DNA of 64,000 nt from Chrysomallon squamiferum (lineage: Eukaryota > Mollusca > Gastropoda > Neomphalida > Peltospiridae). Each line of letters begins with the position of its first letter. Positions within the stretch are counted from its first letter, which is position 1. The stretch lies in NCBI GenBank assembly GCA_012295275.1, contig CM022673.1, positions 5,102,153-5,166,152 of the forward strand. Direction: 5' to 3'. The notes beneath the pieces were generated by a model. The model searched no databases, was not told the DNA's origin, and worked only from the letters and a program-made list of their open reading frames with translations. Of this stretch, positions 30,988-43,249 are shown one piece after another. A program made the position numbers and the translations under genes.

Positions 30988-31413
30988 TAATAATAATAAA
31001 AAATAATTAAAAAAATATTATCATCTTGACAAGTAGAACTTTTTTTTTAAAGTTTTTTTTTTAAGTTTTCTTAAGAGGCTATCAAGTATAAGGGCTTTAA
31101 AGGTTTTCAATATTAAATTATCTGTAAAGTTTATTTCAAATTTGAAAAAAAGATATAAATTGATAAGAATTTTTTATTTTTTTTTTTTTTAAATAAAAAA
31201 AGAGGAATATCAAAACTTCATTTGATTAAGACAGTTTAATAACAATAAAATAAAATTCAGTCTTTATCATTAAAAACTTATGACAATAAAAAAAAAAATT
31301 AAATAAAAATAAACATTCCAAAATAAACATAAAAGGTCAGTAATAATAATTTGAAATAATATTAATTTCAGAATACACTCCAGAATACAACATTATCAAA
31401 CTGTTACACTTAC
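29109..31413 (-). other. PTPN4: Intron of PTPN4 between coding exons 10 and 11
   Basis: Poly-T at 29,279-29,300, the (CA)25 tract and AT-rich sequence. Nothing else seen. Confidence 0.85.
30161..30210. repeat. (CA)n microsatellite
   Basis: Twenty-five perfect CA units in the intron before PTPN4 coding exon 11. Confidence 0.97.
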
Positions 31414-31586
31414 CTATACCTAAATTTAGAGCCTATGGAAAATATCTTTTTGGAGGGAGGGTTGGGATGATGAAGGCGGAAAAACGTATGATGTTCCACA
31501 CAAGATTTCCACAAGTTTTTGCAAGATCTGTAGCTTATCATGTTGAAACCTATCAAATTCTCCACAGTGTCTGCTTGTGGTGGAGT
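31414..31586 (-). CDS. PTPN4: PTPN4 coding exon 10: FERM F3 end and FA start (residues 278-335)
   Basis: The acceptor is TTATAG and the donor GTAAGTG. It is 173 nt, phase 0 to 2. It encodes LIGFNMISYRSCKNLWKSCV, then EHHTFFRL and IGSKFRY. The CKNLWK(S/A)CVEHHTFF block is the PTPN3/4 form of the F3 C-terminal helix. The long open frame in an overlapping register here is a shadow. Confidence 0.96.
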
Positions 31587-31882
31587 CTATAAAGGAAAAA
31601 TAACCACAACACATTGTATTTGGAAATGTTTTTGAAATTTTGTTATGTATAGTTATATTCACACTCTTAAATTAGTATTAAGTAGTGTTAAGAAATTAAT
31701 GATAACAAATTTATCTAATATAAAAAAAGAAAAAAAAATGTTTTTTAAATTTCAAATCCAGATAAAAATCTCAGTATCCATTAATATTGTTAAATGAATT
31801 AAAAAAACAAAACAACCCAAAAGCCTCCCCAAAACAACAACAACAACAACAACAAAAAAATTAAACATAAATATTTAAATAC

Positions 31883-31946
31883 CATTTCTCTTCTCAGTTG
31901 GATAAAGAATTGTTTTCTTTTGAACGAAATTTTCACAATCTTTGCC
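31883..31946 (-). CDS. PTPN4: PTPN4 coding exon 9: FERM F3 strands (residues 256-277)
   Basis: The acceptor is ATTTCAG and the donor GTATTT. It is 64 nt, phase 2 to 0. It encodes AKIVKISFKRKQFFIQLRRE followed by Met, nearly the same as KIVKISFKCKQFFIQLR of human PTPN4. Confidence 0.95.
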
Positions 31947-32930
31947 CTGAAATTAAAAGTGTAAAACAATTTATATGCTCTTGCAATACAATTAGTTCAA
32001 GCTGATTAATAATAATATTAATAAAACTAATAATAATAATAAATAAATGAAGAAAAAAAAATAAAAAGAGATAAAAACATTTAAATAAAATAATTTAAAA
32101 TTTCACATAAAAATAACATTTTAAGTAATTTTTAAACTGGAATAAAATGTCTTGAAGAAAGGTTATGTTAAGGACACATGTGAAAACAAAGGACAAATAT
32201 TTTTCAATTTTTTTCCCCTAAAAACTTCATGATCTGAAACAATATTCATGTATTTCTTCAGTTTAATTCAAATCATGATGCTGCTGTACATAGCTAAATC
32301 AAGGGAACTAACTATTAATGTAATTTCAAAGTTTTCAGTTATTTTTATTTAGGCATTCAGAGAATTTAAAGATGAGAAAAGAACTCTACCAGAAATATGC
32401 TTACTTTAATTTTAGATCATGTTTATTAACTGTGCAAAACTGAAATCCCTTTCACAGTAAAAAGAAGAAAGTCAAGCGAAATAAACTTTAAAATGTTTGT
32501 ACCAGGTTTTCTTTCCATACTGATACAAAAACAAATGTTTTTTTCAAATAAACACTAATAACTAATCAGACATGTTTAAGTTTCTTTAATACTGATTCAA
32601 TTTTATAAACATAAATCAATGTACCCTATGCCACTGCAAATTAAAAAATTATCTTAATCAAAAAATAATTAGTTCCTAAACATTCTATTTCAGTATTTTA
32701 ATGCAATGCACAAATAAAATTATTATCTGTGAAATTGGTAGAGATGACTTTAAAGACAAGGATTTATTTATAAAACATTAAAATTTTGTTAATTTACTCA
32801 AACGTTATTAACTAGGATTCAATAATTTTAGATGTAGGACAACAAAAATTCAGTCATGACCAAAATTTAGCTAAAGCAATTCACAGTTAGTAGATGGCTG
32901 ATTCTTCTGACAACAGTTTTGTCTACTTAC

Positions 32931-33019
32931 CAAGAAAATGTGTTTATTTTTAGGTTATTCTGAAAGACAACAAGGCCAGCAGAGGTGACACCAAGCTGAA
33001 TATCAATGTTGCTCTGGTC
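32931..33019 (-). CDS. PTPN4: PTPN4 coding exon 8: FERM F3 start (residues 227-256)
   Basis: The acceptor is GTTACAG and the donor GTAAGTAG. It is 89 nt, phase 0 to 2. It encodes DQSNIDIQLGVTSAGLVVFQ then NNLKINTFS and a split Trp codon. Human PTPN4 has ARDQSNNEIMIGVMSGGILIY in the same place, which is the strongest evidence for PTPN4 rather than another FERM protein. Confidence 0.95.
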
Positions 33020-34719
33020 CTGTAACACAGATAAATCCTCGGTTTGTGACGTAGTAAACATCTGTTGAAATGAAGAGCATTTGGTAGGCAGTCAAGACAA
33101 ACAAAATCTCACCCTTTTCGTGATTTTTATTTTTTTTCATCTGTTTTTGACAAAGAATACTTCTATCTATATAAAAGCAACAAACAAGACAGAAACTGTT
33201 TTTAAGGTCAGTTTCATTTCATTTTCAGTGGTTAAACTGTTTTTTATTTCTTTGTCTTTTTTTTTGTTGCTGTTGTTTTATTTTAATTTTTTTTTTTTTT
33301 TTTTTTTGAGGAGTGTGTTTTTTGGTTTTATTGTGGGTAGGGAGGAAAGAGACTTTTTCTCTCTTCAAATTTATTAATGTTGGCTCTTAATGTTCAAATT
33401 AATGAAGATTAAATCAATGTATTTTAAAATAAAAATAAAATAAAATAAAATAAAATAAAATAATTAAAAAATAATAAAAATAAATATGCCAAAGCGTTTA
33501 TAAACAAAAAAAAACATATAAACACTAAATTCTGATTTCTTTAGACAACATTAAAATCCAAAATATTTCAAACTTATTTAATATTTCATTGCATCAGATA
33601 TGTAATTTTTAATTATATAAACAATGCAACTTTCACAAAATGTTTAAACATTATTATTATATTTTTGCATGCTTGAACCATATTAGTTTTAAAATAAACT
33701 TAAGAAATATTAAAATTTAGTTTTTATTAACATAAATGTTACTAGGTGAGATAGACAATCAAAAATGCAAACAAATGCTCTTTGACATTACAACAGTTGC
33801 AAAAGGAAGTAAACAATAAAAGATTGTAGTGGCAAATATCACTTCAAACATGCTGTACAATGTATATAAATAAATATCATTCAATTAGTGTGCATAAAAC
33901 CATGCAACAATCATGATGCTGCAAACAAAATTAAATAATAAAACATTTTGCAAGAACAAAATGTACTCAAACAAAACAATATAGATACACTCCCCCCCCC
34001 TTTTATTTTACACCATTAGATATAAAAATTACAAATTTTAATGTACTTTTCAGATCCAACATTTTCCAAATCATTTATAAATGTATTTTAAGCTTGGACT
34101 TAAGTGTTTCAAAAATTTCACAGTGTCTTCTCATGGTGTCAGTTTTGAGTATGGGATTATAAAATATTAATTTTCAAAACATTATTGTGCTTAGATACTT
34201 GTGTTAAAAAAAAAAAAAAAAAAAAGACACACAAAATTAATCAAAAGAACTAAAACCACCACCTACATTAATGTCTTATCAAGCAGGACAACAGGTGAAT
34301 GAATCGGTTTCATTTTTCTAACAAAGAGAGACAACTCTGATACACATCTGTAATAAACAGAAGCGTAATTCAATTTTTTCTCATTCTAATATAAATACTT
34401 GAGATACTTCAATTTTAATTTGATTCCAAATACAAGAATTAGCTCACATTTGTTTACAGAATTTACAGAATTTTTAAAAGTATCTAAAAATGTTACATTC
34501 ATTTTGTTTTCTCCTTTCATTCAACCAGTTTAAGATTTAATTTTAAAAGAAAATCTCTCTTGATCCTATCATTGCCAAACATATTAGTGTTAAACTGTGG
34601 ACCTGCCTGACAAAGCCTACCAGTGTGAGATGTGAGAAAGCAAGGATACAGCAATGTCAAACGAAGCAGTCGTCACTCATGGCAATACCAGATGGTGCCA
34701 CTAGCATGCTTACCCTTAC
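33020..34719 (-). other. PTPN4: Intron of PTPN4 between coding exons 7 and 8
   Basis: Contains a T-rich stretch at 33,240-33,310, (AAAAT)n at 33,425 and a C-run at 33,992-34,000. The neighbouring smaller introns (31,587-31,882; 31,947-32,930; 34,808-35,158; 35,280-35,827) hold only A/T-rich sequence with (CAA)n at about 31,838. Confidence 0.85.
33425..33465. repeat. (AAAAT)n microsatellite
   Basis: About seven AAAAT units. Confidence 0.9.
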
Positions 34720-34807
34720 CCTAGCATTGTGTAGATCAATGCCATACATATCTAGTCGTTTGGCCTTGTCCAGAAAGTTGTATTCAGCATCAGCTGGAGT
34801 TTGTCCT
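34720..34807 (-). CDS. PTPN4: PTPN4 coding exon 7: F2/F3 junction (residues 197-226)
   Basis: The acceptor is TTTCAG. It is 88 nt, phase 2 to 0. It encodes GQTPADAEYNFLDKAKRL then DMYGIDLHNAR, matching L(S/T)PAEAEFNYLN and LELYGVEFHYARD of PTPN4. The 3' boundary carries two donors six bases apart (GTAAGG then GTAAGC). The first is used here because it gives the family ARDQS junction. Use of the second would add Val-Arg without shifting the frame. Confidence 0.95.
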
Positions 34808-35158
34808 CTGAAAGCACAGATAGAACATTAGAATAATGAAGATAATTTAAAATGTAGAACACCGCAGACAAAACTGAAGATTATTGAACATTCTAAAGGA
34901 AATTGCAGAATATTGTTCTAAGAAAAATGCAGTATACTGTAAGGAAATAGAATTAATATCAGGTTCAAAAAAACAAAACAAAAAGAAGAGAAAGATAACT
35001 GAAAAATAAATAAATAAATAATAATACAAAAAAAGATGAAAGGAAAATAGCATCTTCTCAAGTTTGTTCTTTTATTGTCGCTTTATTCATACTGAAGGCC
35101 TGTGCAGTGAAGTGGAAGTTTATAAAATGTATTTCAGCTAATAATGGATATCATGTAC

Positions 35159-35279
35159 CTGTGTTGCTTGTGTTTTTCTGCAACTAGTTTCTCAAATTCT
35201 TTGGTTTGTCCTGGTATAAATACAAAGTCCGAAAGATAACCATCTGTGTGTTCATCTGGATTAAAATCACCAAGCTCAG
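35159..35279 (-). CDS. PTPN4: PTPN4 coding exon 6: FERM F2 (residues 157-197)
   Basis: The acceptor is TTCCAG and the donor GTACATG. It is 121 nt, phase 1 to 2. It encodes ELGDFNPDEHTDGYLSDF, then FIPGQTKEFEK and KHKQH, the acidic F2 helix block shared by 4.1-superfamily FERM domains and closest to PTPN3/4 (GYLSD, FIP.Q..EF). Confidence 0.95.
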
Positions 35280-35827
35280 CTGGAAGACAATAAAATAAAT
35301 TACGAATTAAAAATTAATAAATAACTATTTTATCTGGCTAGTAAACTGCATTACTTTTAATTTTATCAGACTGAATCTTAATGGTTTTATTTTAGTGATA
35401 CTACAACAGCGCAATTAAATAAATAACTATAGCAAATAAAATACTGGAGAAAATTACTATTCATGGATCTTTTCTGTCATCCAGTCTTATTGTTTTTTAT
35501 GATTTAGTGATGAATAAATAAATAAATAAATAATAATTAAATTGGACATGATTTATATTCACTGATAAGTAAAGAAAAAACAAAACAAATTTAAAAGTAA
35601 TGAATAAATAATGAAACTGAACAGGATTTAGATTGTCCAAAATGAAAAAAAAAAACAAGTATCAAGAATACCAGTTTCTATTATAATATCCATGCTACTA
35701 ATATATAAAATTAAATTAAATTTATTATTTTTTTGTTTTGTTATTATAAGATAAAATGTAAGCAAATAAGTACTGTGTGTACATTATCTACATACTAACT
35801 AAAATATATAGTTAAAATATACATTAC

Positions 35828-35925
35828 ATTGCACTGCATAACTTGCTAACAAAACTGCCTGGCTTGTCGGACAAACCAGCTTGCCCGACAAAATGTCTCT
35901 CTTCACTTGTAAGAAAAAATGATAT
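35828..35925 (-). CDS. PTPN4: PTPN4 coding exon 5: FERM F2 helices (residues 124-157)
   Basis: The acceptor is TTCAG and the donor GTAATG. It is 98 nt, phase 2 to 1. The product reads YHFFLQVKRDILSGKL followed by a Cys-Pro pair and LLASYAVQ, matching the family's YQYFLQIKQDILTGRL...LLASFAVQ. The phase-1 T joins CT of the next exon to give Ser (AVQSELGDF). Confidence 0.93.
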
Positions 35926-37221
35926 CTGAAAAATTAAAAAAGAACAAAAACTAAGTATTGTTTACCTAAAACTAAAAATTTAAAAACATTAATTAATCCT
36001 TTATTCATTTTATTTTATCTTTTTTTAAATAAAAGTTTGTGGATTTGTTTGTATGTTGTGTAAGTATACTTACTGTATCTATCTTATATATAAATATTTT
36101 TGTTTAAAATACATTTCTCCCCATCTGTTGAACATTTTCACTTTTATTTTTAATAATATATTCATTTTAAAAATTCATGAAAAATTGATATTAATACAAT
36201 TTATACAAATTATTCATGTCAAAATTCAAAATTTGAAGAGAAATAGTATTTCTATGGTTAGATTGCTGTTATTTTTATCTTTCAAAATTTTAAAAAATTA
36301 AACAAAAATAATAATAATAATAATAATAATAAAGGAAAAGATAAATATAAATCAATTTTCAGAAGTCCAAAGCAGATAGAATTAGTTACAAAACAGACTA
36401 GATCTATTATTATATAAATAAATGAGTACAAAAAAAAAGATAATAGTAATAAGTAACACATAAATTAAATTAATAATTAAATATTACAATTTTTAATTTT
36501 TACTTCTTTTTTTTTTAAATAGTTTTTTTATAAATATTAATAAAAAGTATGAATCACCAAATAACAAACAACTTGTCCATTAATGCTTAAACAGCCTCAG
36601 GACAGAAGTTTAGTCATAATAAAAAATATAAAAAATAAAGAATAAAATCATAATTTGTATTTCGATGATGCTTCAAAACAACACAACCATGTTAATTTAC
36701 CTCATAAAAAAGCTATTCCTGGATGTGTGCATGTGTGTGTTTATGTGCATGTGTCTGTGTGCGTGCATGTGTATATATAAATAATCAATAGCGCTTTTAC
36801 TTTCCAAGTGATAATTTCATAACTGATAATTTCATAACAGATAATTTAATAACACTTTCCAGAATTAAACATCTAAAGACATAAACGAGTCAGTGGACAA
36901 CATGATAGCTGTGGTTATTTGTTGATGATCTATTCCTCTAGGGATGTAATGTTGTTTCACAGGTCGATATATTCATAGCACAGTAAATTATTGTGGGAGG
37001 ATTCATTTGAAGACAAAATTAAACGTGTGAAAAAAACCCAGAGTGGATTTGCTTTCAAATTCTTGTTGTCAATAACTTTGCAGTTCATAATGAAAGTGCA
37101 TATTAACAGTTAATATTTCTGCATAATGTTCTACTGATGTTTCAATATATTATTAAAACTTTTACAGTTAATATTTTTAAATATATAGAATATAAAAAAA
37201 CAAAAAAAACATTCACAAAAC

Positions 37222-37297
37222 CTTGTATATTCTTCAGCTAACTTGCTTGGGTCAGAAACATAAAACTTTACTTGGAAGAAGAATTCAAAAGGTGGAC
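37222..37297 (-). CDS. PTPN4: PTPN4 coding exon 4: start of FERM F2 (residues 99-124)
   Basis: The acceptor is AAACAG and the donor is the weak GTTTTG. It is 76 nt, phase 1 to 2. It encodes PPFEFFFQ then VKFYVSDPSKLAEEYT, matching VKFFVSDP...EYTR of human PTPN4. The split Arg codon at the end is completed by the next exon. Confidence 0.93.
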
Positions 37298-38421
37298 CTG
37301 TTTAAAAAAGAAAACAAATACTTAGATGAGGTGCAAGAAAATTAGTATTCAGTTGCACTAATCAATGACAGTTTAATTTAGCTTCACATGAAAAACATTC
37401 ATGTGTCATTTTTCAAAATTCAATTTTAAGCTATAATCCTGCTCGATAATTCAATGATAATAAAACATTATTAAACAACAGCTATGTCTACGCGTGTAAT
37501 TATTAGCTTTGAGACTGATTACAACTGTCTACTGTAGAATCAGTTCTTAACATTTTTAAAGCAATTCATTCTTTATGAAAATACTCATTGTTCAAGGTAT
37601 CAGTTTAATAAAATAATTTTTTGTTCCAAATTATTGTTTGCACAGATGGAATTAATTTAAAAAAACAAGAAGAAGATGGGGAAAAACCCCCACTAAATAA
37701 TTATATTATGCATAAATTAATATCAGACTATATTAAAAAATTCTATTACTAAAACTAGTAGATTATATATGTATTTAACAAAAGTCATTAATCATTTGTG
37801 AAAAACTGGCTGCATGTCTTCATACTATCTGATCAGAATAAAAAAAATAGAAAAATATACCCAGGCCATTCAGAACCTAACATGTAATTCCACATGTTGA
37901 TCATATAAAATTAACATAGAAAACATGTACGAAAAACAAACTAACAGAAATAAGATGAAAATATGGGACTCATTAACCACTGCCAGCCATCACAATAAAC
38001 ATTAAGGATGTAAGGTGTAGTATATCTGTCAGTTTATTATAAGTAAATAATGAGATACAGCTGTCAATTTACATGGATGAGAGACAGAAATGACAAAGGA
38101 TGCAGTTTTGATTCAATCAGGTCTCATTGTCTGAGAGCTACGCATACGTGATATAATTGTTCAATAGTTTTAAGAAAAAGAAAGAAGAAAAAAAAAAGAC
38201 AAATATAAAAAATGTCTGAAATTAATTCTTTTAACAATTACAATTATCCCAGAACCAATGCATATGTTATTGCAGTTTGAATGAACTGAAGCATCATTTA
38301 GATTTTTGACCTATTCATAATTCTAAAATAAATATGCATAAGGATATTAATTAACTTTAGTATAAATAATTTAATTATCAAAACTAAAAAAAAAGAAGGA
38401 AAAAATATACTTCAAACTTTA

Positions 38422-38452
<31 letters not shown>

Positions 38453-39215
38453 CTTAATGCCCCATCTGAGATCCCATTAAAGAAGGGCTAAATGAAAGAG
38501 CATATTAATTGATCCTTGCTGCTTGCAACTGAAAGTGATTAAAAATAACCCTTGCTATAACAGCAGTATTTCTTCCTTCATAGTGTCTTTTACAAATACC
38601 ATAACACCTAATAATAATTTAATATACATGGGTGTTGGGATGTCATCAAACCTTCATTCATTCATTCATTTCTTATTCAGTGTCTAGCTTCTTGAATTTT
38701 TCAGGTTTGAAATATTGATACTGACAGAATTCAGCTAATCCTTCTTATAGTAAAGCGGGACTTTGTACTTTTCTACAATAATGACCAGATAATTACATTT
38801 TGTAAACCAGCCCCAAAGCAATGGAAATGTATGTTCTGTCTGAATATAATTTTGGACAAATTATTTCTTTTAAAAGTGTTTTTATCACTGCTTGTCCAAG
38901 AGCATTAGACATGTCCTTTAGTGTATACCTGCTGCCTATAATATCAAGATAAACCAATGAGTAAAATGCTATCGATTAAAGCTTTTCTGAATGCTTTCTG
39001 ATTCTAATTTATTGAAATTTATTTCGAATTTGTGGCATTCTCTAGACACTGGAACTTTAAATCACTTTCAAATTTCTTGTGGGTTGTGATGGTTCTGGTC
39101 TAATCATGACAAAAAGCAATAAGTAACATTTACTGACTTTAGTCCTTAATAAAACAATCAATAATGATAGTATGTATATAAAAAAGTCATGTTTAACACA
39201 CAATCTGTATCTTAC

Positions 39216-39258
39216 CTCTGCACTGTTTTTTGATGGTCTTTAAAGGATCCAGCCAGCG
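39216..39258 (-). CDS. PTPN4: PTPN4 coding exon 3: end of F1 (residues 85-99)
   Basis: A 43-nt exon with acceptor TTTTCAG and donor GTAAGA. It encodes RWLDPLKTIKKQCR plus the first base of a Gly codon, matching the RWLDPNKPIRKQ segment of human PTPN4. It ends in phase 1, continued by the next exon. Confidence 0.92.
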
Positions 39259-39459
39259 CTGAAAATAACCCCAAAAACCCAACTATTATAATATAAATAA
39301 AATAATAATTTTTATAATAATAATAACAGTAATAGAATAGAACATAATAGAATAGAATGAAAAAAAAATAAAATAAAATAAAGTAAATATATATCTTTCT
39401 GAATCAATGTGTATAAATGTTTCTAATGTTGAATACATTATAACAGTTTACATAGATGA

Positions 39460-39460
<1 letters not shown>

Positions 39461-39505
<45 letters not shown>
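39461..39505. repeat. (CA)n microsatellite
   Basis: About 22 CA units, about 200 bases upstream (sense direction) of PTPN4 coding exon 3. Confidence 0.97.
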
Positions 39506-39508
<3 letters not shown>

Positions 39509-40548
39509 CTAGCTTACAAAGAACTTTCTATAAAAGACTGAAAAAAAAAAAACATGATTAAAAAGAAATCAACAAAATCGGTTTAGATAATACTTTTTTT
39601 TCTTTGAAACCTGTATTTACCAGAGGGCTAAATTAAAATATGACTATAACTTAGTATAAGGCTGGATGTAAATCATGATCAAATTTAAAATTTATTTTGA
39701 ACCCCCCCTCCACCAAAATGTAATTTATAAATAACGCCAACATATAAATACAGACAAAATGCATACTAATTTTATTTCCAAGAAGAAGTAATAAAACTAA
39801 AATATTCCCTGAACTGAAATGCATTTACATACTTTTTCTCCATCTCTTTGTTTTTTATTATTTTTATTTCACTCCTTATGATTTCACTTCAATAAAACTC
39901 AAGTTTTAATTTCATTTTATGAATTCCAAACCAAGCCGTCCATAAACATGCAAATCATAAATAAGTTAAAATAAGTTTCATTGATCAAAACTGAAAGTAC
40001 ATTTCAGAAATAATTTGTATTTTGTTCACACACAGTTAGAGATTTAAGAGTTTAAAATTCATAATTAAGTTTCTGGATAAAAATGCCTTGAACTACAATG
40101 TTTATGTCAGACGCAACTACATTTATCTAATTTTGTTTTTAAAGATTTCAAGAAATTACATCCTGTTTTATCTGCTTCAGTTACTTTCGTAAATGTGAGA
40201 CTACAGCTGTCAGTATTTTCATGTCTATGTCTTAACTCTTTATGTCATGTAAAAACCAACTGCACCCTGATAAGATTAGTTACAGTTCTACAATAGATTG
40301 AGCTATTACACAGTAATGTTAAAAATAAGAAAAAGTAATGTTGATGTATAATATAATGTGCTGAACAAATCAGGATGAAGATCAATGCTTGTATTTACCA
40401 GTACATTACCAAAAACATGCAACTCTGAATTAATCTTCTAATTAACAAAATGAATTTTTGTTTTTAAAAAATTAAAAAAATTAAAAAAAAAAAAAAAAAA
40501 AAAAAATATATAAATATATATATATAAAGAATTTTTAAAAATGCTCAC

Positions 40549-40662
40549 CAATGCATCATCCCCTGGTGGGGCATCTACATACTGCAGGCCAAAATAATCC
40601 TTTTCCACCAATTCCAAATGTTCAAACACTCTGTCCAGTAAAACCTGCGATTTAGCACGTTT
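40549..40662 (-). CDS. PTPN4: PTPN4 coding exon 2: FERM F1 lobe (residues 47-84)
   Basis: The acceptor is ATTTCAG and the donor GTGAGCAT. It is 114 nt, phase 0 to 0, and carries QVLLDRVFEHLELVEKDYFG, nearly the same as the human PTPN4 F1 motif. It ends APPGDDAL. A poly-A/AT tract lies in the adjacent intron just past the donor. Confidence 0.94.
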
Positions 40663-41028
40663 CTGAAATGGTTGTTTTATATGGTATGTAATACATGTTT
40701 ACATAAATTTTTTATTTCCTGGCTCAATTTAAAAAAGAACATTTTTTTTTTTTTTTTTTTTTTTTTTTCGCTTTTCTAAAAATGTGGTAACAATAAATAA
40801 AAAATTAGGATGTGATTACTCTAAGTGATTAATGAAATAAATATATAGTTAGTTGAAAATAGTGGTATTCTGATGTGCTGCCAAACAACAGTTATTTCTC
40901 AACAAAATTTTAGCATTTCATCTACATCGTTTTTCTTTCTTTTTTTTTTCTTTTTTTTTAAATAAACCAAAAAAAACAGAAGATAAAAATGTAGAATAAA
41001 AGAAAAAGAATAAATATACTTAACTTAC

Positions 41029-41177
41029 ATCTATTTCAAAACTTTGCAAACTGTTGTCAAGAAAATGCACAATACATGTGACACTTTTCGGCTGACGATC
41101 CTGCATGTGTGCCATTTCTGACGCCCGCACATTGTAACTTCCGCTAGACACTAGTCTCATGGACATAGTGTGTAACT
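41029..41177 (-). CDS. PTPN4: PTPN4 coding exon 1: FERM start (residues 1-46)
   Basis: The acceptor is TTGCAG before 41177 and the donor is GTAAGTTA after 41029. Eleven bases of leader precede ATG at 41166, and a second in-frame ATG lies at 41160. It encodes MSMRLVSSGSYNVRASEM and the first F1 strands, ending FEID in phase 0. Known PTPN3/4 proteins start MTSR followed by a (Y/I)N(V/I)R(A/T)SE motif, so this ATG matches the family start. The reading frame stays open upstream (ELHT before the Met), so an N-terminal extension from upstream exons is possible. Confidence 0.93.
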
Positions 41178-43132
41178 CTGCAATGGCAAAACACACAGCC
41201 CTCAACAACAATAATAACATCAAAAAAAAAAATATATAATAATACAATAACAATGGATAATAATTATAATAACAATAACAATAATAATAATAATAATAAT
41301 AAAATAACAAATAACTACAAGAACTAGAGCAGCAGCAGCAACAAATAATAACGACAGATAAATGTAATTTTAAAATTAATATGTATGATATGACAAAACA
41401 ATAATAATTATCATTGGACAACTATTCATAAATGCTGACCCAAAAACTATTTTATTTCAATGTTTATATTTTCTAAGGTTAATAATTTTTTCTCATTGTG
41501 TTGTCACTTTCTGTGTACTGGAATATCTGTCAGTGTTCTTTCCTCTTTCACAGGATGTTTATTAAATACTGCCAAAAGGTAAACTTATATTTACTTATTT
41601 ATTTTATGTATACTAGTATAGGATATTTAAAAGCTGAAAAACATTAAAATAACTTATTGAATTCACAGTTTATAGCTTTTGTAATTAGGTTTTTATGACT
41701 GTGCAGTAGATGAATATGGTCACATCCATTTAAATATTTCATAAAAGAAGTCAAAATTTTCTTAACAATTTATTTATCTTGAATGGCAGGATTTCTTACC
41801 AACTGACTGTAATGAATTTAGAAAAAATTATTCAAACTGCTCCTTTGTATATTCTTATTTCACCACTTGTGGCATACTCACAATTTTGGAAAACACTGTT
41901 ATAGGAAAACTGTTTTTGATAAATCTAAAAATCTAAAATATGTCAAGATGTCATTAAACTAACTCAATTATACTTTTTTTTTTTTTTGTCTGCATCAGAA
42001 GATCATTAGTTTTTCTTTACCTCTCTCTCACCAACACACACATGAACATACATATTGTTTTCAATTAAGAATTTCCAGTATTTTGTACTGTTAATGTACA
42101 AACCAGGATGAAAATGAAAGTTTTTATTTACCAGTACATTAACTGAAAATGACAAGCAATTCATCTTGTAAGGCAGATTAAACATAATAAACATTGTATG
42201 GAACATGGAAGATGCCAGGTACCAAAAACACAAACCACATGTCTGTCATTTTTATCCCTATCATGAAGTATAATGGGAAAAGATGATAACACACACATGT
42301 AAGCTATGCTTCGGTACATTCATTAAGATACACTCATGTTATTTCAGCCTGTTATTCAAGAATACTGTTTTTTCAACATCAAAATTCTCTCACTAATGGT
42401 ACAGAATTACAGTTCAGCATGCTGGTTCAGGTAATTTATAATTTATTATTTTCTTTAATAAACTGCTATCACAGACTATGTTGTAAGTGTCAGTTCTGGC
42501 AATTTATATGAACAACAAAGAACACCAATAATTGCCTTAGAAAGCCACAGTCATAATGTCAGTGTATTACTAATTTATATTTTATTATTAAAAACCACAG
42601 GAAGATTTAGATCAATAATGTCTCCCTCTTTAATTGTCTTGGATAGTTAGTGTGTTCTACTGAAAGAAAACTGTTTATTCTTTAGCATTCATTTGATAAA
42701 AAAACACATGTACAAACTGAATTATTTATAAAGTGTAATGATAACAAAGTGAAAACCCATTAAGTATGGTTATACCAGAAATGTACAGAATTAAATATGT
42801 ATATGATAGCTACAAGTACTGTTACACAACCTAATGTATATAAGATGACTATTCCAAAGATGTGCAAAATAAATGATAAAACATGTTATTCTTAGATGTT
42901 AAATGTATGTATGGTCAAGATGAAATTTAGGAATACACAAATCAAAATAATTATAAACTTAAATGTACATGGTTACATTAACAGTATACTGTCAATGTAT
43001 ACTTTTAGTAACTAATAATATATGCATCCAATATACAATGTACTGCTATGTATATATATATATAAGATAAAATTTCAAAACATACAGCATTGTATGTTTT
43101 TGTACAATAAAGCCATTGTCATTATACAGTAC

Positions 43133-43249
43133 CTGCCAATGAATCTTCAACTTCTTGATAAAAATCAAAATCCATGGCTACTTTTGATATAAAGCAGTTT
43201 ACCGTGAATAATCCATTTCTTTGAAAGACAAAACAGTATGAATCCTGTC
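43133..43249 (-). CDS. Candidate upstream coding exon of PTPN4 (39 codons, phase 1-1)
   Basis: The minus strand has an acceptor-like ACACAG before 43249 and a donor GCAG/GTACTG after 43133. The 117 nt between are open in one frame, with coding-like composition: GQDSYCFVFQRNGL..., then SKVAMDFDFYQEVEDSLA. Its phase (1 at both ends) fits the phase-1 entry of the FERM start exon, giving EDSLA-ELHT-MSMRL without a stop. An internal ATG at 43175 (MDFDFYQEVEDSLA) could also be a start. I do not recognise the peptide. It may be an N-terminal extension, an alternative first exon or part of a nested gene. The acceptor has a poor pyrimidine tract. Confidence 0.5.

Larger units (their letters stand above)
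35926..41028 (-). other. PTPN4: Introns of PTPN4 between coding exons 1 and 5
   Basis: Three introns of about 1.3-1.9 kb, broken only by exons 2-4. AT-rich with (AAT)n at 36,308, AT repeats at 38,420, (CA)n at 39,461, and poly-A/T at 40,480 and 40,743. No other gene seen. Confidence 0.85.

Noticed and set aside
31414-33019. Assignment of the FERM gene to band 4.1, EPB41L5 or FARP.
   Set aside because: CKNLWKSCVEHHTFF, ARDQSN and RSPSK fit PTPN3/4, whereas the other families differ at these blocks.
41178-41421. An open frame extending the FERM start exon upstream (Cys, Ser and Tyr runs).
   Set aside because: The extra residues come from (AAT)n and (CAG)n-like intronic repeats, and the acceptor at 41178 marks the true exon edge.
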